A DNA stretch of 64,000 nt, from NCBI GenBank assembly GCA_001310415.1, contig BAXE01000020.1, positions 26,907-90,906 of the forward strand, written 5' to 3'. The notes under the pieces are model-generated. The model saw nothing but the letters and a program-made list of their open reading frames with translations. It was not told the origin of the DNA and did no database searches. Position 1 is the first letter of the stretch. Each line of letters begins with the position of its first letter. The translations under genes and the position numbers were made by a program. Source of the stretch: Enterovibrio sp. JCM 19048. Its GTDB lineage: Bacteria; Pseudomonadota; Gammaproteobacteria; Enterobacterales; Vibrionaceae. Of the stretch, positions 40,199 to 54,146 are shown piece by piece.

Positions 40199-42680
40199 AT
40201 GACGATTACCCGACGTAATTTCCTAAAAGGCATGTTGTCTGTCAGTGCCACGGCTGCGATTGGTCCCAGCCTGCTGGTGGCAGCAACTGATGCCAAAGCC
40301 CATGAACTTTTAGACGGTGTCTGGCGTACCACGGGCTCCCACTGGGGGCTCTGCGTGCCCGTATAGTCGGCGGTGAAGTGGTGGAAGTGGTGCCGTTTGG
40401 CCACGATAAACATCCCACGGTAATGCTCGAAGGGATAAAGGGGCTTATCTATAACCCGTCCCGTGTCCGCTACCCGATGGTGCGCCTTGATTGGCTGAAA
40501 AAACCGAAGGGTGGAACACCACCCGGGGTGATAACCGTTTTGTCCGCGTGACCTGGGATCAGGCGTTGGATCTGTTCTACAACGAACTGGAAAGGGTGCA
40601 GAAAACCTATGGCCCTTCCGGTTTATTGGCAGGCCAGACCGGCTGGCGTCAAACCGGTCAGTTTCAGAGCTGTACCACCCATATGCAGCGTGCGCTGGCG
40701 ATGCACGGTTTCTACGTGAAAAAATCGGTGACTATTCCACCGGTGCAGGTCAAACCATCATGCCTTACGTGCTTGGTTCGACTGAAGTCTACGCCCAGCA
40801 AACCTCCTGGCCTTTGGTGCTGGAAAATGCCAAGACCATTATTCTGTGGTCAAACGATCCGGTGAAAAACGCCCAGGTGGGCTGGCAGTGCCCAACCCAC
40901 GATGTGTATGGCTACTTTGATCAACTGAAAGACAAAGTTGCCAAAGGGGAGATCCGCGTCATTTCGGTGGATCCAGTGGTCAGCAAAACCCAGAAATTCC
41001 TTGGCTGTGAGCACCAGTACATCAATCCACAAACTGATGTGCCCTTTATGCTGGCCATTGCCCACACCCTTTATACCGAAGATCTGTACGACAAAGACTT
41101 CATCAAGATCTACTGCCTCGGCTTTGAACCTTTCATCGACTACGTCATGGGTAAAACCAAAGACAAAGTTGAGAAAACACCGGAGTGGGCATCCAAAATC
41201 TGTGGCATCGCACCGGATGATATCCGCGAGTTTGCCCGCATGCTCACCAAACAGCGCACCCAGATCATGTTTGGTTGGTGTGTACAGCGTCAGCAACACG
41301 GTGAGCAGCCTTACTGGATGGGGGCAGTGATCGCCTGTATGTTGGGCGGTATCGGTCTGCCCGGCGGTGGTATTTCCTATGCCCACCACTACAGTGGTAT
41401 CGGTGAACCGGCAACCGGCGCTGCAGGGCCGGGTGGTTTCCCCCGTAACCTGGACCCCGGCATGGAGCCGCTTCACAACAACAACGACTTCAAGGGGTAT
41501 GCCAGCACTATTCCGGTGGCGCGCTGGATAGAGGCGATTGAAGAGCCCGGTAAAGTGATCAATTACAACGGCAGTAAGGTGAAACTGCCGCCAATCAAGA
41601 TGGTGGTCGTGAGCGGGAACAACCCGTGGCATCACCATCAGGATCACAACCGGATGAAGAAGGCGTATTACAACATCGAAACCGCAGTCACCATCGATTA
41701 CGCCTGGACAGCCACCTGCCGCTTCTCCGATATCGTGCTGCCCGCCTGTACCCAGCTTGAGCGCAACGATATTGACCTCTACGGCGCCTATTCCGCTACC
41801 GGGGTGCTCGCCATGCACAAGCTGGTGGACCCTCTGTTCCAGTCCCGCACTGACTTTGAGATCTTCCAGGGGCTTTGTAAACGCTTTGGCATCGACAAAG
41901 ACAAAGAGTACGCCCAGGGCATGAACGACATGCAGTGGATCACCAAGCTTTACAACGAGTGTGTGGCAGCGAACAAAGGCAACTTTGAAATGCCTGACTT
42001 CGAGACCTTCTGGAAAGACGGTTATGTCGGCTTCGGCGAAGGCAGTACCTTTGTGCGTCACGCCCTGTTCAGGGAAGACCCTGAACTCAACCCGCTGGGC
42101 ACACCGTCAGGCTTTATCGAAATTACCAGCCGCAAGATTGGCAGCTATGGTTACGAGTACTGTCAGGATCACCCCATGTGGTTTGAAAAAGCCGAACGCT
42201 CCCACGGTGGCCCAGGTTCAGACAAATTCCCAATCTGGCTGCAATCGTGTCACCCGGACAGACGCCTGCATTCACAGATGTGTGAATCCCCGGCATTGCG
42301 CGAAACCTACACGGTGCAGGGACGCGAACCGGCGTACATCAACTGATGATGCCAAGGCTCGCGGGATTAAAGATGGCGACCTTATCCGCGTCTATAACGA
42401 CCGTGGTCAATTGATTGCGGGCGCTGTGGTGTCGGATGACTATCCACCGGGTGTGGTGCGTATCCAGGAAGGGGCGTGGTATGGCCCGACAGGCTCAGCC
42501 ATTGGGGCGATTGATACCTACGGTGACCCGAATACGGTGACTCTGGATGTCGGCACCTCTGAGCTGGCGCAGGCCTGTAGTGCCTATACCACCATCGTGG
42601 ATTACGAGAAGTTCCAAGGCGAGGCGCCGGCGGTGAACGCATTCAGCGGTCCCATCATCGTCAAACCCTCAGAAATGTAA
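40199..42680 (+). CDS. torA: Periplasmic trimethylamine N-oxide reductase, four apparent frameshifts
   Basis: About 828 residues after repair. A Tat signal ([11 protein letters not shown]) leads a molybdopterin-guanine-dinucleotide enzyme of the DMSO reductase family. It carries [20 protein letters not shown] (active-site serine region), [28 protein letters not shown] and a C-terminal MGD-binding domain ([18 protein letters not shown]). It reduces TMAO to trimethylamine as the end of an anaerobic respiratory chain. Shifts: ~40344 (one G of five), ~40498 (one A of seven), ~40732 (TCGGTG for TCGGGTG) and ~42345. No torD chaperone gene follows; torR/torS are also absent from the window. Confidence 0.93.
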
Positions 42681-42697
42681 TCACCGGACTGTAAATC

Positions 42698-42723
42698 AAA
42701 GAGCCGCCTTTGCGGCTCTTTTT
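42698..42723 (+). terminator. Rho-independent terminator of the tor operon
   Basis: AAAGAGCCGC (42698-42707) pairs with GCGGCTCTTT (42712-42721), with extra T. Confidence 0.9.
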
Positions 42724-42771
42724 GATCGCCCTATGCTTAGTAGTAATCGAGTACTTTCTGAGGGACGTTTT

Positions 42772-43462
42772 ATGTGTGGCCGCTTTAACGTAACCGACGA
42801 TCCTTTATGCATGGGCTGCTTCAAGGGCTGGGCGTTGATCTCGGGCCGCTTCCCCTTCGCACCAGTGATGATGTCGCGCCGACAGACACCGTCAGTATTG
42901 TGATAGAGGAAGACGGACATCCTGTCCTGAACGATGCCCTCTGGTGGCTATTGCTGGAACAAACGCCGCAAGGGTTGCGTCCCAATACCCGCTACGCCAG
43001 TTTCAATACCCGCAGCGACAAACTGAATACGCCCGGCAGCGCCGGATTTAATGCATTCCGTACCCACCGCTGCATTGTACCTGTCTCTGGCTTTGTCGAG
43101 ACCCAGAATGGAAAAGCCTACGCCATAGCGGGGCAGGGAGAGGCGATTGCCTTGGGGGGATTATGCCGGGAGTGGGTAGACAGTGTTAGCGGGGAAGTGG
43201 TGCGTTCGTGTTCGATTATCACCCTGGCGCCACACCCAAAGCTGGTGCCATTTCACGCCAAATCCATGCCGTTGATCCTGCCGCCTGACCCTGTGGTCTG
43301 GCAGCAGTGGCTGCGATGTGGAGAGTTCCCGGCGGAGTTTCTCAATGATTTGCTGCAGCCACAAATCCCCTTGCCCCTTTGCGTCACCCCCATCGAAAAG
43401 GCATCCCGCCGTATACCCAGCGGGAGGCACTCTTTATTGCCGCAGACTTGTTGGCCGGTTAA
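42772..43462 (+). CDS. SRAP/HMCES-family abasic-site DNA-protein crosslink protein (YedK type), two apparent frameshifts
   Basis: About 230 residues after repair. The catalytic Cys2 is present in MCGRFN, along with RYASFNTRSDKL, RTHRCIVPVSGFVE and PFHAKSMPLILPP (active-site His). The family forms a stable thiazolidine link with abasic sites in single-stranded DNA and shields them. Shifts: near 42800 (before HGLLQGLGVDL) and near 43392 (CCCC for CCCCC), after which the ending becomes HRKGIPPYTQREALFIAADL and the stop 43460-43462. The stop overlaps that of the convergent haemoglobin gene. Confidence 0.86.
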
Positions 43463-43871
43463 GCCGCCATCCGTGTTTTCATGGTGTCTGACACCACATG
43501 GAGCAGGGTCACCCAGGCTTCTCGCACTTCAGGGTAAAGTCATCACCCATTCCGGCTTTTAAGGTGTGGAGCAGGGCGTTGCCAACCGGGGTGAAATGCG
43601 ATTTCTTCACGCCATATTTAACGTGCCGATCAGCCAAATCATGGAGCACAGGTACCAGGGATTCCAAATCATCCAGCCCATTTACCGCAGCATGAAGCAT
43701 GGCCATCAATTTGCGTCCCTGCAGTTTCATATCGCCCTTAAACAGGGCTTTCAGTGACGGATCATAGCTGAAAAGGGTTTCGTAAAAGATTTGCGCGGCC
43801 TGCAAAGAAATGGGTTCCACTTTCTTAAAACTGTTTTGTATCAGCGTGATTTGTTTCTGGGTGAGTGACAT
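43459..43871 (-). CDS. Single-domain bacterial haemoglobin, one apparent frameshift
   Basis: About 137 residues. Vitreoscilla-type globin: SLTQKQITLIQNSFKKVEPI (A helix), FYETLFSYDPSLKALFKGDM, the proximal histidine in LADRHVKYGVKKSHF. It probably binds oxygen and detoxifies nitric oxide. A shift near 43540 (CTGAAG for CTGGAAG) restores the end EVREAWVTLLHVVSDTMKTR. Its stop shares bases with that of the convergent SRAP gene. An inverted repeat GTGTCGAA-N8-TTCGACAC lies 23 bp before the start codon. Confidence 0.9.
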
Positions 43872-43893
43872 CGGCTCTATCCTTCTTTTTGCA

Positions 43894-43917
43894 GTGTCGA
43901 AAATGAGAATTCGACAC
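43894..43917. promoter_or_regulatory. Inverted repeat upstream of the haemoglobin gene
   Basis: GTGTCGAA (43894-43901) and TTCGACAC (43910-43917) form a perfect 8-bp dyad. The position suits an operator of the globin promoter. It does not match the NsrR, FNR or NorR consensus. Confidence 0.45.
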
Positions 43918-44257
43918 GCCTTTTTAAAAATTAGGCGAAATCATCCACTTGTCCAATGCAATTCACGGTCTGACTCATGCTGCATAGGACAGTGAATTGT
44001 CGTGTGTGGTTGCACGCCGTACAGCGAAAAATCTGGGCTGGGTGTCAGTTTGTCGAGGAAATTTCAAGCTATGTGTTGGCGAATGGGGTCTGACTGCTAT
44101 AGGTTAGTGATAGGGTATTCAGTCGTGGGTAGCGGATGCCCGGGGTGAAGGAATCATACCCATAAAACCCCCTCTCCCTTGTGGGCTGACAAATTTGGCC
44201 GCAGAGGAGGAGGCAGGGAATAAGACCGTGATGAGCGGCGAAGAGACAAGGAGTACC
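43918..44257. other. Intergenic region with a second dyad
   Basis: No gene is seen. CAATTCAC (43959-43966) and GTGAATTG (43992-43999) form an 8-bp inverted repeat with a 25-bp spacer. A fragment ACCCCCTCTCCCTTGTGGG near 44168 resembles half of the palindromic repeat found at 56569. Confidence 0.4.
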
Positions 44258-44818
44258 ATGTTAACGTTTGATGATGTTTGCTTGCGACCGGCCAAAAATG
44301 AAGAAAGGGATCATCTTTGGCACTTTATCTATGTGCAGAATGAATGGAAGGCACATGACGCCCCCTATTTCCCGCTTGAGTACCAATCCCGTTTTCAGTT
44401 CCGCCGCAATCTGTTCAAGCGTCTGAAAGAAGCCCAGACCGCCATGGTGATCGAATACAACGGCGAGGCGGTCGGATACCTTTCCTGCTATTGGGAAGAC
44501 CAGTCCAACCGCTGGTTGGAAGTCGGGATCACCCTGTTTACCGCCAGGCACTGGGGCAAACGTATTGGCCGTAAGGCACTCACACTCTGGATTTCCCACC
44601 TTTTCGAGCAATACGACGTCGCCCGCATTGGCTTGACAACTTGGTCGGGTAACCCCCGCATGATGAAGTGCGCCGAAGCCATGGGCCTGATGGAAGAAGG
44701 GCGCATCCGCAAAGTGCGTTACTATCAGGGCGAATACTACGATTCCCTGCGCTATGGCGTGCTGCGTGAAGAGTGGCAAATGCTGCGCTCTGCCATTGAA
44801 CTGCGCTGTGCCGGCTAG
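44258..44818 (+). CDS. GNAT-family N-acetyltransferase
   Basis: 186 residues, intact. GNAT fold with motif elements VIEYNGEAVGYLSCYWED, acetyl-CoA loop FTARHWGKRIGRKALTLW, and IGLTTWSGNPRMMKCAEAMG followed by KVRYYQGEYYDSLRYGVL, typical of the RimJ/RimL-like subgroup. The start is the ATG at 44258 behind AAGGAG; longer in-frame starts lack a site. The substrate is unknown. It ends 20 bp before the hydrolase ATG and may form an operon with it. Confidence 0.85.
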   Translation: MLTFDDVCLRPAKNEERDHLWHFIYVQNEWKAHDAPYFPLEYQSRFQFRRNLFKRLKEAQTAMVIEYNGEAVGYLSCYWEDQSNRWLEVGITLFTARHWGKRIGRKALTLWISHLFEQYDVARIGLTTWSGNPRMMKCAEAMGLMEEGRIRKVRYYQGEYYDSLRYGVLREEWQMLRSAIELRCAG

Positions 44819-44822
44819 TATT

Positions 44823-44835
44823 TTTACACTGTAAA
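44823..44835. promoter_or_regulatory. parS2 centromere site 5
   Basis: TTTACACTGTAAA matches the parS2 consensus. It fills the 20-bp gap between the acetyltransferase stop and the ATG of the hydrolase at 44839, exactly where a ribosome site would be. Confidence 0.85.
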
Positions 44836-44838
44836 CGA

Positions 44839-45623
44839 ATGCCTCACGTCGATTTCAACAGAACCCACCTTTACTACCGCCGGGAGGGCGCCGGGCCCGC
44901 CTTGGTATTGCTTCATGGATTAGGCTCCAGCGGGCAGGACTGGCAATACCAAATCGACTATTTTTCCCAATGGTTTGATGTGATTGCGCCTGACTTTCCC
45001 CTGCACGGCCATTCCGGCGGGGAGGTAGGTACATTCAGCCTCTCCCAATGCGCAGAAGCGGTAATCGCTTTGCTGGATATACTTGGCATTGAACAGGCAA
45101 CCGTGGTCGGGGTTTCCATGGGCGGCATGGTCGGCCTTGAACTGGCAACATCCTTTCCTTCCCGGGTGACGCGCCTTTGCGTGGTGAATGCGCTGGCAGA
45201 ATGCCGTCCCCGCCGTTTAACCGAGTGGTGGATGCTGCTTTCACGCGTCTGCTTCTCAAATACGCCAGTATCGAGCGCATCGCCAGCTTGATGGCAAAGC
45301 AATTGTTGCCGGGAGAGCAACACGAAGCATTGCGGCAGGAAGTGATTACGCGTTGGTCAGCCAATGACCGAGAACGCTATATCGCGGCTTTCAATGCACT
45401 GTTGAAATGGGATGTTCTGTCGCGCTTGCCACAGCTTACTTGCCCCTTGCTGATGCTGGCCTCTGAATATGACTACACGCCGGCAGGGGCAAAAAAGGTG
45501 TTGGCGATGATTTATCCCGGCGGCGCGTTTGAACTTCTCAAAGGTGCCCATCACCTTGCTCCGCTTGAAATGCCCGGCGAATTTAACCGGGCATTGGAAC
45601 TTTGGTTGGAACAAACTGCGTAG
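44839..45623 (+). CDS. Alpha/beta hydrolase, one apparent frameshift
   Basis: About 261 residues. LLHGLGSSGQDWQYQID (oxyanion region), IAPDFPLHGHSGG, nucleophile elbow VGVSMGGMVGLELA, late acid LMLASEYDYTPAG and catalytic His in LKGAHHLAPLEMPG. This is similar to the enol-lactonase/haloperoxidase group, with substrate unknown. A shift between 45180 and 45255 joins AECRPRRLTEWW to LLLKYASIERIASLM. No ribosome site precedes the ATG because a parS2 site occupies that place; translation may depend on coupling to the acetyltransferase gene. Confidence 0.82.
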
Positions 45624-45628
45624 GCAAC

Positions 45629-45659
45629 AAAAAGGCCGGGACGTTCTCCCGGCCTTTTT
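45629..45659. terminator. Bidirectional terminator
   Basis: AAAAAGGCCGGGA (45629-45641) pairs with TCCCGGCCTTTTT (45647-45659). It lies between the convergent hydrolase and chemoreceptor genes. Confidence 0.9.
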
Positions 45660-45676
45660 GTGGACCCTGCGAGCGA

Positions 45677-48646
<2,970 letters not shown>

Positions 48647-49441
48647 CCGTACCCACTTTATTTTGTTTGTCATCCTCGCCGAGCAGGATGCTCAGTTTGC
48701 GGTCAATCAAATCCACCATGGCATAAACGTGTGAGGGGGTTTTCGCCCGTGAGCTGCTGCGGTTGCTGTAGAAATCGCCGAGTGGCGTGCTGGGGTCGCT
48801 TTTGTACATGGTTGCGGCCATGGTATCGAGGCAGGCACCGGCCAGCAGGAACACTTCGGCAGGAATGGCTTTGTCGCTTTCCCGCGTGACACGCCGGACG
48901 GGTTCAACTCCACCTTTTTTCGCCAAGGCGTCGATATGGTCAGCCAGCGAATTGAGCGCGACAAACACATCTTCCGGATCATAACCCTCAACGAAATTGA
49001 TCCGCCGTGGCAGCGTGCGCGCAAGTTCCGGCTTTTCGCGGTTGGCATAGAGCATGACCATGGCGTCCATGTTTTTAATCAACGCGAAGACCTGTGTGGG
49101 CGTCAGTTCGCCGTACAGGTTGGAATAGCCGTATTGGTAGATTCGGTGTTTTGCTCTGCGCTGATCACGGGCAGTGAAAAACAGGCCAATACCAGTACCC
49201 ATACACAGCTAAAGCCCGCCGGTTTTTGGAACAAACGGCGGTTGTCGGGGTTAAAGAATGACCGGGCTTGCATCGTTGCCCACCTCGCTGCGCTAAACGT
49301 GAGACTGTGTATCAAAAACAGGGTTTTGGCTCACAGTTAAGTCTAGACACAAATAGCGTAACTGCCTGTTTCTAAGAGACAGGCGATGCAACAGTGGCGG
49401 GGGAGGAAATTGGCGGGTCAGCTCAGGAGAGTGGATCAGCG

Positions 49442-50324
49442 CTAGGGAACATTGGCCGCGGCGATCTGTTGCAGCCATTGCCCTAGCTTGACGATTTCCG
49501 GTTGACGGGCACGGTGCTTTTTGTAAACAAAAAAGAGGCTGTCACCGGTCGGCATTTCATGCATAGGAATACGCACCAACTGCTCGCGGTCGATTTCATT
49601 CATAAAGTAATGGTTCAGCAAGGTGATGCCGTGGGCATAACGCGCCGCCTCGGTTGCCAGCAGCATATGGCTGAAGGTGTGGATTTTGACCTGCTTGGGT
49701 AAGGCGAAGCCGCCGAGCTTGCACCACTGGGCCAGTCGTTATCCATTAATGAGGTCACCGACAACAGGGGATAATCCAAAGGGCGTCAGGCAGGGGTTTA
49801 TCTTTGATTTGCTGCCAGATTTTATGGCTGCATACCGGGTACAGGTATTCGTTGTAAAGCAGATCGTATTGGTAGTTCCGCCCCGGTTCGAAGTCGGTAA
49901 TAAAGCAGTCTGCCATCTTGTCTGACAAATCGGGGTGGTCAGCATACATCTCCAGCGACAAGTCAATTTCCGGGTGGCGGGCGCGAAAATCCGACAGTTG
50001 TGGCATCAGCCATTTCACCGCCAGCGAACTGAACACGGCAAGTCTCAACCGACCCGACTCCCCAACCCTGATCTGGTGGCTGGCTCGGGCAATGGCCTGC
50101 AAAGGATCACTGATTTCATCGTAATAACGAAGGCCAACCGGCGTGAGCTGAAGGTTGCGCCCCTGACGGTCAAACAGGGATTCCCCCAGAAAATCCTCCA
50201 GCAGACGGATCTGGTGACTGACCGCACTTTGGGTCACGTTCAGCACTTCGGCTGCGCGTGAAAAGCTGTTCAGGCGTGCTGTGGTTTCGAAATACTGGAC
50301 GGCGCGCAGTGGGGGGAGCTTCAT
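49442..50324 (-). CDS. LysR-family regulator (GcvA-like), two apparent frameshifts
   Basis: About 294 residues. N-terminal helix-turn-helix LPPLRAVQYFETTARLNSFS and SAVSHQIRLLEDFLGESLF of the GcvA/AmpR type, then a co-inducer domain with FEPGRNYQYDLLYNEYLYPV and HTFSHMLLATEAARYAHGIT. Both shifts are GG in place of GGG, near 49786 (ALWDYPLLSV) and near 49742 (DNDWAQWCKLGG). Divergent from a DMT transporter gene across 184 bp, so it probably controls that gene. Confidence 0.85.
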
Positions 50325-50508
50325 TATCGAAATATCTCATGAATGGAGAATAATCATCATTATACGTCATGAGTAACTGGGGCTACTATTTAGCGACTGT
50401 GAGCTATGTCCCTAAATTATCCGCCCGAAAACAATTTTTTCATTCTGTTCCAACGGGGGGAGTGGTTAGGGGAAGGCTATTTTTCCGTCCCATTTTGGAG
50501 CATTGATT

Positions 50509-51405
50509 ATGGGTAACATTTCAATCGGTTTTGCTATGGCCTTGTTGGTCATAGGAACCTCAGCGCGACATTTTCTGACGCGCTGGTTAAAACCATGGAA
50601 GGCGGGCCAGATGGCGCGATCTTCCAATTCGCACTGTTCCGCCAGATTTCCGCTGTCCTCATTCTGATCCCTTTCTGTTTGACAGCACCGGTGAAGAACC
50701 TGACGCTGGGGTTGAAATGGCATGCGCTTCGCGCGCACATCTGGGTGATTGGCGTGTTTTTCTCGGTTGTTGCGTTGACCACCATGCCGCTGGCAACGGC
50801 CAATGCGATCTTCTACGCAGCACCCTTGATCATGCTTCCGTTGGCGGCGATCTTCCTGCGTGAAAAGCTTTCTATGGCATCTGTGATGGCGGCAGTGATC
50901 GGCTTTATCGGCGTATTGATTCTGGTTCGCCCAACCGATTTCACCTGGGCGGCATTGTCAGCATGATTGTGGCGGTGACACTGGCTATCAATAACCTGTT
51001 GATCCCGAAAATTCCGCGCCAGCAGACGGTGCCGCAAACCCTGCTGTTGCATAACCTGATTGGTATTCCGGTGGCGTTGGCTCTGGCCTTGTACGAAGGC
51101 ATGCCGTTCAGTCTGGATCTGTTCTGGCGTGCGGCAGGTTCAACCGCTTTATCCTGATTTACGCAGCGACCTGTGTGGTGGCGTACCGCGCGGCTGAAAG
51201 CAACAAGATTGCCAGTGCCGAATACAGCGGTCTGGTGTGTGCAGTTGGTGTCGGTTTTGTCCTGTTCGGTGAAGTGCCGGATATGCTGATGATGGTGGGA
51301 ACCACGCTTATCGTCCTGCCGCTTATCTGGCTGGCACACCATGAAAAACGCAAAACCCGCAAAGCGGCGAAACTTGCCGCCGAGCAACTGGCCGAGCCTG
51401 CTTAA
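50509..51405 (+). CDS. DMT-superfamily (EamA) transporter, three apparent frameshifts
   Basis: About 299 residues after repair. Ten predicted membrane helices in two EamA repeats: ISIGFAMALLVIGTLSATF, VIGVFFSVVALTTMPLATAN (repeat 1), TLAINNLLIPKIPRQQTVP and KIASAEYSGLVCAVGVGFVL (repeat 2). It is probably an inner-membrane exporter of metabolites; the substrate is unknown. Shifts near 50550 (ACCTC for ACCCTC), 50955 and 51147. Start ATG 50509 behind TGGAG. Divergent from a LysR regulator. Confidence 0.85.
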
Positions 51406-51418
51406 GTCTTTTCTCCTG

Positions 51419-51448
51419 AAAAACGCCACGCATCTGCGTGGCGTTTTT
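51419..51448 (+). terminator. Rho-independent terminator
   Basis: AAAAACGCCACGCA (51419-51432) pairs with TGCGTGGCGTTTTT (51435-51448). It follows the DMT transporter gene. Confidence 0.9.
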
Positions 51449-51535
51449 GTCTCCGACCTGTTTTTTAATGTGACGATTGTACATACTTTTGTGGCATGCT
51501 CACTCAAAGACGAACAAAGGTAATGGAAAACCGAT

Positions 51536-53081
51536 ATGGACAATACGCCTCCAAGACTCTCCCTGAGAACGATTGAGCCAACCGACTATGATGCGTTGGC
51601 TGAATTGATGGATTCTATCTTTCATGACGTTGGCGGATCATGGCCGCGAATGACCATCATGGATCTCATCCACCAGTTTCCGGATGGACAAATCTGCATT
51701 GAAGACAACGGCAAAATTGTCGGCGCGGCGCTTACCCTCAAAGTCGATTATGCCCGCATCTCCCTGCCACACCTGTACTCCGAGATCATCGACGAAAACA
51801 ACGTGATTAAGAATCAGGTCACGGGTGACGCCATGTATGGCCTGGATGTGTTTGTGCATCCGGACTACCGGGGGTTACGCCTTGGAAGGCGTCTTTATGA
51901 TGCGCGCAAGGAACTGTGCCGCACCATGAACTTCAAGGCGATTCTGGCAGGCGGGCGCATTCCCAACTTCCATAAACACGCCGATGAGATGAGCGTCGCT
52001 GAATATATCGACAAGGTGAAGCGCCGTGAATTGCATGACCCTATCCTGTCGTTTCAGTTGGCGAACGGCTTCGATGTAAAGCGCATTATGCGTAATTACC
52101 TGCCGGAAGATGATGCGTCTGGTGGTTACGCGACCTTGCTGGAGTGGGACAACTTTTTCTACGAAGAAGATATCCAGTCCGTTCACGATGTAGAGAAAAC
52201 TCTGGTGCGCATTGGGGTGATCCAATGGCAAATGCGGGCGATGCGTGACCTGCAGGATTTGCTCGATCAGGCAGAGTTCTTTATCGCCTCCCTGGCTAAC
52301 TACAAAGCTGACTTTGCTTTGCTGCCAGAGTTTTTCAATGCACCCTTGATGGGGCTGCAAAATGGACAGAACTCTGTCGAAGCGATTCGATTTTTGGCCA
52401 GTTTCAGCGAGGAGATCAAAAACCATTTCTCCCAACTGGCGGTGACTTACAACATCAATATCATCGGGGGAAGTATGCCGGTGATTGAAGATGACAAGCT
52501 CTATAACGTCTCCTACCTGTTGCAGCGCGATGGCGAAATCAACGCCCAGTACAAAATCCACATCACGCCCCATGAAGAAAAAGACTGGGTGATTGATGGC
52601 GGCGACAAAGTGCAGGTGTTTGAAACCGACGCAGGCCGCGTGGGCATCCTGATCTGTTATGACAGCGAATTCCCGGAGCTTGGCCGCATGCTGGCGGAAG
52701 AAGGCGTACAAATCATCTTTGTGCCTTTCTGGACGGACACCAAAAACGGTTATCAACGGGTGCGTTTGTGCTCACAGCGCGGGCGATTGAAAACGAATGT
52801 TATGTGGCGATCGGTGGCAGTGTTGGCAACCTGCCAAGGGTCGATAACGTGGATATCCAGTATGCCCAATCTGCGGTGTTTTCGCCGTCGGATATCTACT
52901 TCCCGCACGATGCGATGCTCACCGAGCCAACGCCAATACCGAGATGATCATCTTTGCTGATGTGGACCTGACCAAGCTCAAGCAGCTTAACACCGAAGGC
53001 TCGGTGACCAACCTACGCCACCGTCGCCTTGATTTATATGGCGGCTTTACCCAGCCAAAAGATCCGTCCAAGCCGGAATAA
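51536..53081 (+). CDS. GNAT acetyltransferase-nitrilase (carbon-nitrogen hydrolase) fusion, two apparent frameshifts
   Basis: About 515 residues. The N-terminal GNAT domain (~1-215) has YGLDVFVHPDYRGLRLGRRL. The C-terminal nitrilase domain (~225-515) has the Glu-Lys-Cys triad in FALLPEFFNAPL, AQYKIHITPHEE and GILICYDSEFPELG. It resembles the YhcX-type fusions; it probably hydrolyses an amide or nitrile, perhaps after acetylation. Shifts near 52783 (restoring RAIENECYVAIGGSVGNLP) and near 52928 (restoring TEMIIFADVDLTKL). The restored end is QPKDPSKPE with stop 53079-53081. Convergent with a LysR gene 5 bp away. Confidence 0.86.
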
Positions 53082-53085
53082 AACC

Positions 53086-54014
53086 TTATTGGAGACCATT
53101 GCGCAGTGGCTGCGGAATGGTCTCTACCAAATAGCGGATAAGCGCTTTAAGCCGTGCTGGCTGGTGACGGTCACGGTGATAAAGCAAATAAAGCGGTACT
53201 TTGTCCACCCGCCAGTCGGTGAACACCGGCTCCAACTCACCCGTTTCAACATAGCGCTCGCAATAGAGAGCAGGAAGGCGGCAGATGCCATTCCCTTTCA
53301 GTGCTGAACTCAACATCACATGGCCGTTTTTACACTGTAAACTTCCGCCTACCTCAACGTCACAATGTTGCGATGGTTCTTGGGTGTTCACATATCGCCA
53401 TTTGGCGACCGAACCGGTCAGACAATTGTGCTGGTGAAGCGCCTTAGGATTTTTCGGTTTGCCCTTCCGAGCAAAATAGGAAGGGGCCGCATAAGTACCA
53501 ATGCGGATTTCCCCCAACTCCCGGCCAATCAGGTTGGAGTCCGCTAATGCGCCCATGCGCAGTACCAAATCAAAGCGCGATTGAATCAAATCAACCCGTT
53601 CCGAACTGAAATCCAGCTCGATACTGATCTCCGGGTGTTGCACACAAAAGTCATGGATAGCATCCCCAATCAAGCTTTCACCAATGATGCCGCCAACGCA
53701 ATTGACCGAAATATGGCCGCGCATGGCATCTGCATCATGACTGGCAAGAAAAATGGCTTCATCCAGCTGTGACAGCGCGGCGCGGCAGCGGACAAAGAAA
53801 TTTCCCCCGCAGAGGTCAGGCGCTGCGAACGGGTGGTGCGGATGATTAGCTGCACGCCAAGGCGCGCTTCAAGCTGGCTAAGCTGACGCGATACATGGGC
53901 GCGGGAGGCATTCAATTTCTCCGCAGCTTTAGAAAAACTGCCGGTTTCAGCGATAGCAACAAAGCTTCTGATGTCATTCAGGCTTTCACCGAGGAGTGGG
54001 TTATTTGTGCTCAT
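53086..54014 (-). CDS. LysR-family regulator, one apparent frameshift
   Basis: About 309 residues. Helix-turn-helix SLNDIRSFVAIAETGSFSKA and ASRAHVSRQLSQLEARLG, then a co-inducer domain (HISVNCVGGIIGESLIGDAI; NLIGRELGEIRIGTYAAPSY). A shift near 53804 (one T lost from a T run) is repaired through RCRAALSQLDEAIFLASHD. Divergent from an SDR oxidoreductase gene, its likely target. A parS2 site lies inside the coding sequence at 53329-53341. Confidence 0.86.
53329..53341. promoter_or_regulatory. parS2 centromere site 6 (intragenic)
   Basis: TTTACACTGTAAA matches the parS2 consensus. It lies within the LysR coding region (codons for SLQCKNG), so it is not a promoter element of any neighbouring gene. 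Confidence 0.82.
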
Positions 54015-54146
54015 TTGGTAACACTGAGTTTTATTGTGACATATATATCAACAATCATGGCGCATCTAGAATACAGACTCAATAACAAACAGCGCTTAAG
54101 GCCAGACAATCCGGCTTGGGCGAACAGGTCTTCGAGGTAGAACATC

